Positions 56,089-58,430 of a stretch of DNA of 58,430 nt are shown here, one piece after another. The stretch is from positions 1 through 58,430 of the forward strand of contig VDMD01000137.1 of NCBI GenBank assembly GCA_007026445.1, given 5' to 3'. Made by a program: the position numbers and the translations under genes. Origin of the DNA: Schizophyllum amplum. Lineage: Eukaryota; Basidiomycota; Agaricomycetes; Agaricales; Schizophyllaceae. How positions within the stretch are numbered: position 1 is the first letter of the stretch; each line of letters opens with the position of its first letter. Below the pieces are notes generated by a model. That model was given only the letters and a program-made list of their open reading frames with translations. It ran no database searches and had not been told where the DNA came from.

Positions 56089-57161
56089 ATGTCCGGAACT
56101 ACCTGTTCTCGCTGACGCCGACGTTCACGCAGGGCCTCGTGCTCGGACAGTTGTCGATTCTGGTGCTTCTCATGCTCATCCTGAAATACCTGTTCCTGGA
56201 CTCGACGAAGGCCCCATTCGAGACGACCTCGTACCAACCTGGGCGGAGCGGCATGCGAGGAAGGGGGGCCATGCGCCTTTGGACCTGGGGGACTTGGACG
56301 ATGTGGATGCGAAGTCACCTATCTCGGCGGAGTGGTTGAACTCGCTGGTGCGGCAGGTAAGGGCGCTACCTCGTCATGGGGTGGCATGCGCTGACGATAA
56401 TTTGCTGTAGATATTGAATGTGTATCGATCAAAATTACGGGACGACCTGGATGGAATGGCAGGGGATGAGGTTGCGCGGAGGCGAGTGGAAGCGTATGCG
56501 AACAGGGTCCTGCCGTCCAGCTTTCTGGTGCGTCCTCTATCGCCTCGATATACAACAGCTGAAGCTGCTACAGGATCATGTCACCATACACTCAGTCGAC
56601 CTTGGCGTTCGCGCACCGAAATTCTCTAATCCGCGAACGCGACGAGATTCTGACGACATAAATGTGTGGAATATAGTTGCTTTCTGGCGTGCCTACTTAT
56701 CCTCCTTACAGGTTACTGAATTTGACGTTGAATATACCGATACGGTGTCGGTGTCACTCGCAACCTCATACCTCTTCAATTATCCCGCGCCATCATTCGC
56801 ACGACTACCCATCGAGTTGACAGTCTCACTCGCCGTTTTCAAATCAACAGTACGCCTTCAGCTCTCCGCGTTCACTCATCTCACGCTCTCACCAGATATC
56901 AATTCACCTCCCTCCCCCAAAGCGCACGCCCCTGTGCTCACATTGATGATCCACCCGACATTCACGCTCGATCTGAAGACGAACTCGCTCATGGGCAGTC
57001 GCGCCAAGCTCGCTAACGTGCCCAAGCTTCACGAACTCATACAACATCAAGTACGACGCGTCTTGGCCTCGCGGGCAACCTGGAACGTCGTGTTGCCGGG
57101 GCTTGGGGCATACGGTGGCGGAGGTGAAGCAGGAGATGAGGAAGGAGATGCTGCAGGATAA
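56089..57161 (+). CDS. MMM1: ERMES subunit MMM1 (maintenance of mitochondrial morphology 1)
   Basis: Seen: an N-terminal stretch NYLFSLTPTFTQGLVLGQLS followed by one transmembrane helix (ILVLLMLILKYLFL), then the SMP domain (ISAEWLNSLVRQ, ILNVYRSKLRDDLDGMAGDE, HSVDLGVRAPKFSNP, EFDVEYTDTVSVSLATSYLF, LKTNSLMGSRAKLANVPKLH, WNVVLPGLGAYG). Introns at about 56356-56410, 56531-56579 and 56663-56711. Family: Mmm1 is the ER-anchored lipid-transfer subunit of the ER-mitochondria tether. Odd: the ATG at 56089 reads MSG, then needs one extra base to reach NYLFSL; a second one-base loss is near 56230. Both are in short homopolymers (GG, CC), which favours sequence error. Confidence 0.9.
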
Positions 57162-57405
57162 GTTACAAACGTGGTATCCAGTAATGCTGTATATGTATAG
57201 TAATTGAATCGTCGCTGCAGGCTCACTCAGCACCTGCTCAGCACTGCTCAGCACTTTCCGAGTGACGCTCTTGCTGCAGGGAGCGCGCGTACGGGCACAC
57301 GGCCCGGATGCCGGGCCATTGTTTTCCGTGATCACTGATCGAGGACCGCACTTTCCCCGCGCCTCCATCAGAACAAGGATACTTACGCGTATTCCGCCCG
57401 AAGCT

Positions 57406-58015
57406 ATGGCGTCCGCGTCCTCCAACATCATCTTCGACGATATCTTTGCCATCGAGGACATTGACAGAGCAGGGAAGAAGTTCGACCGAGGTGCGTTCTG
57501 CGCGTCTCGTCCCGCCGACGCCTACTCAATTTGGGCAGTCTCGCGGCTGTGGTCCAAGTCAAAAACTACGAGATGGAGCTTGAGCTTGACTTCAATGTGG
57601 AGCTATTTCCTTTGTCGCAGGGGGACCATGTGGCTGTCGCGCTCGCGTCCTCCACTGTCGCGAGAACCATCGGCGCAGCGGCAGACGGCGAGGAGGCGGA
57701 CAACAAGAATGCGTGCGGCCAGGTATCAGCGCAAACCCAGGATTGGAGGAGGACTATGACTATGTCATGTTTGGGAAGGTGAGTGGTGGAACGCGTACAC
57801 ACTGCGCTTCGCTAAGGAGGTCCAGATCTACAAGTACGACGAGAGCACCGGCGAGAGATCGTGCGTCGTCTCTTTTCTTGTCCTTCTCTTTCTGACCTTC
57901 CTAAAGAACGGTGTACGCGTCGTTCGGGGGCCTGCTTATGGCCTTGACGGGAAACAACCGTCATCTGCAGAACCTTACCCTGGGCGAGTCAGTATACATC
58001 TTGCTTCGCAAGTAG
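57406..58015 (+). CDS. RPB8: RNA polymerase I/II/III shared subunit RPB8 (ABC14.5)
   Basis: Start MASASSNIIFDDIFAIEDID. Introns 57492-57537, 57779-about 57828 and about 57858-57905. Seen: KFDRVSRLWSKSKNYEMELE, LDFNVELFPLSQGD, ALASSTVART, EEDYDYVMFGK, IYKYDESTGERS, then TVYASFGGLLMALTGNNRHL and the end ESVYILLRK, which is the invariant RPB8 tail. Family: small OB-fold subunit common to all three nuclear polymerases. Odd: between NKNA (about 57710) and RPGISANPG one base seems missing; the flanking motifs are intact, so probably a sequence error. Length matches the family. Confidence 0.92.
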
Positions 58016-58430
58016 ACTATCCTTGGCTGGTTTCTGCTTCACGCATCTACTTCCTCGTTGTAGCTCCGTACGGCAGCGAGAGAAAGGACTGAAATTGATT
58101 CATTGACATTCAGAGAGATGAGCAAGTCAGGGGTACGCGACGACGTATGGACCACTGCAGAGACGCCTATATACAGGACCGTTATAACCCGGTAGAAGAT
58201 GAACGAATGTAAGTAGGTAAACCGTGATAGAGGTAAATGATGATGAAGTAGAAGAGGATGATAAAGAAGGTGATGATAGGTAGGAGTCGATGGTAAGTAG
58301 TCTAGTAGCACAACAATATCCTAGAGAGGGCGGGCGTGAGTGGTCGTAAGGATAGCGAATAAGGCAGGTGTCGGAAGAGGTATACTAGAGGTACAAGTGT
58401 GCGTAATAGTGTAGTATGTCCCAGAGCAGC
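58016..58430. other. 3' flank of RPB8, no gene seen
   Basis: Purine-rich low-complexity (GATGATGA-type) sequence around 58225-58290. An open frame on the minus strand (58311-58039) is a by-product of this composition. Confidence 0.5.

Noticed and set aside
58039..58311. 90-codon minus-strand frame at the right end
   Set aside because: Leu/His/Tyr-rich translation of low-complexity purine-rich DNA next to the RPB8 3' end.
1..58430. tRNA, rRNA, CRISPR or bacterial-type operon features
   Set aside because: None seen by reading; the intron-rich eukaryotic gene layout makes CRISPR and operons inapplicable. A tRNA scan was not possible here, so a missed tRNA cannot be fully excluded.

Overview
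The window is nuclear DNA of a filamentous basidiomycete, most likely an Agaricomycete. Genes are dense, lie on both strands, and are cut by many short introns of about 43-60 bp with GTRNGT donors. Lineage markers agree: FunK1 kinases, a basidiomycete-type F-box protein, a Ngaro-type tyrosine-recombinase retroelement and secreted carbohydrate-active enzymes. Gene calls rest on reading conserved domains and splicing exons by hand; no database search was run.

Layout. 1-15.7 kb is ordinary housekeeping DNA: a truncated SWI1/ARID chromatin gene (-), a DUF1764 protein (+), a CDK11-type kinase (-), a Rab5 GTPase (+), an alpha-arrestin (-), a FunK1 kinase (+), the ESCRT-I subunit VPS23 (-) and an F-box protein (-). 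16.05-29.26 kb is a second FunK1 gene cut in two by a 10.6-kb insertion. The insertion is a Ngaro-like retroelement (16475-27089) with A1...B1-A2-B2 split direct repeats. It is itself broken by two 2811-bp terminal-inverted-repeat elements that show no visible difference, and by a third, older insertion.

29.7-41.2 kb is an accessory block: two coiled-coil paralogs (29705-31462 - and 39415-41236 +) flank a secreted alginate-lyase-like enzyme, an acyl-CoA synthetase ending in a peroxisomal signal, and a secreted exo-1,3-beta-glucanase. 41.6-58 kb returns to housekeeping genes: mitochondrial D-2-hydroxyglutarate dehydrogenase, a CNH+GYF-like protein, the telomere protein RAP1, a tubulin-tyrosine-ligase-like protein, cysteinyl-tRNA synthetase, the ERMES subunit MMM1 and RNA polymerase subunit RPB8.

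Themes. Several conserved genes (SWI1, VPS23, F-box, D2HGDH, MMM1, RPB8) contain one-base frame changes, often in short homopolymers, that no intron explains; these look more like sequence errors than decay. Divergent gene pairs share very short promoters (68 bp between CDK11 and RAB5), and three promoters carry a GTGAC-n-GTCAC inverted motif. The most unusual parts are the nested element stack with readable empty sites, the paralog pair with a 17-nt microexon and swapped GC/GT splice donors, and a dense SQ/TQ cluster in RAP1.
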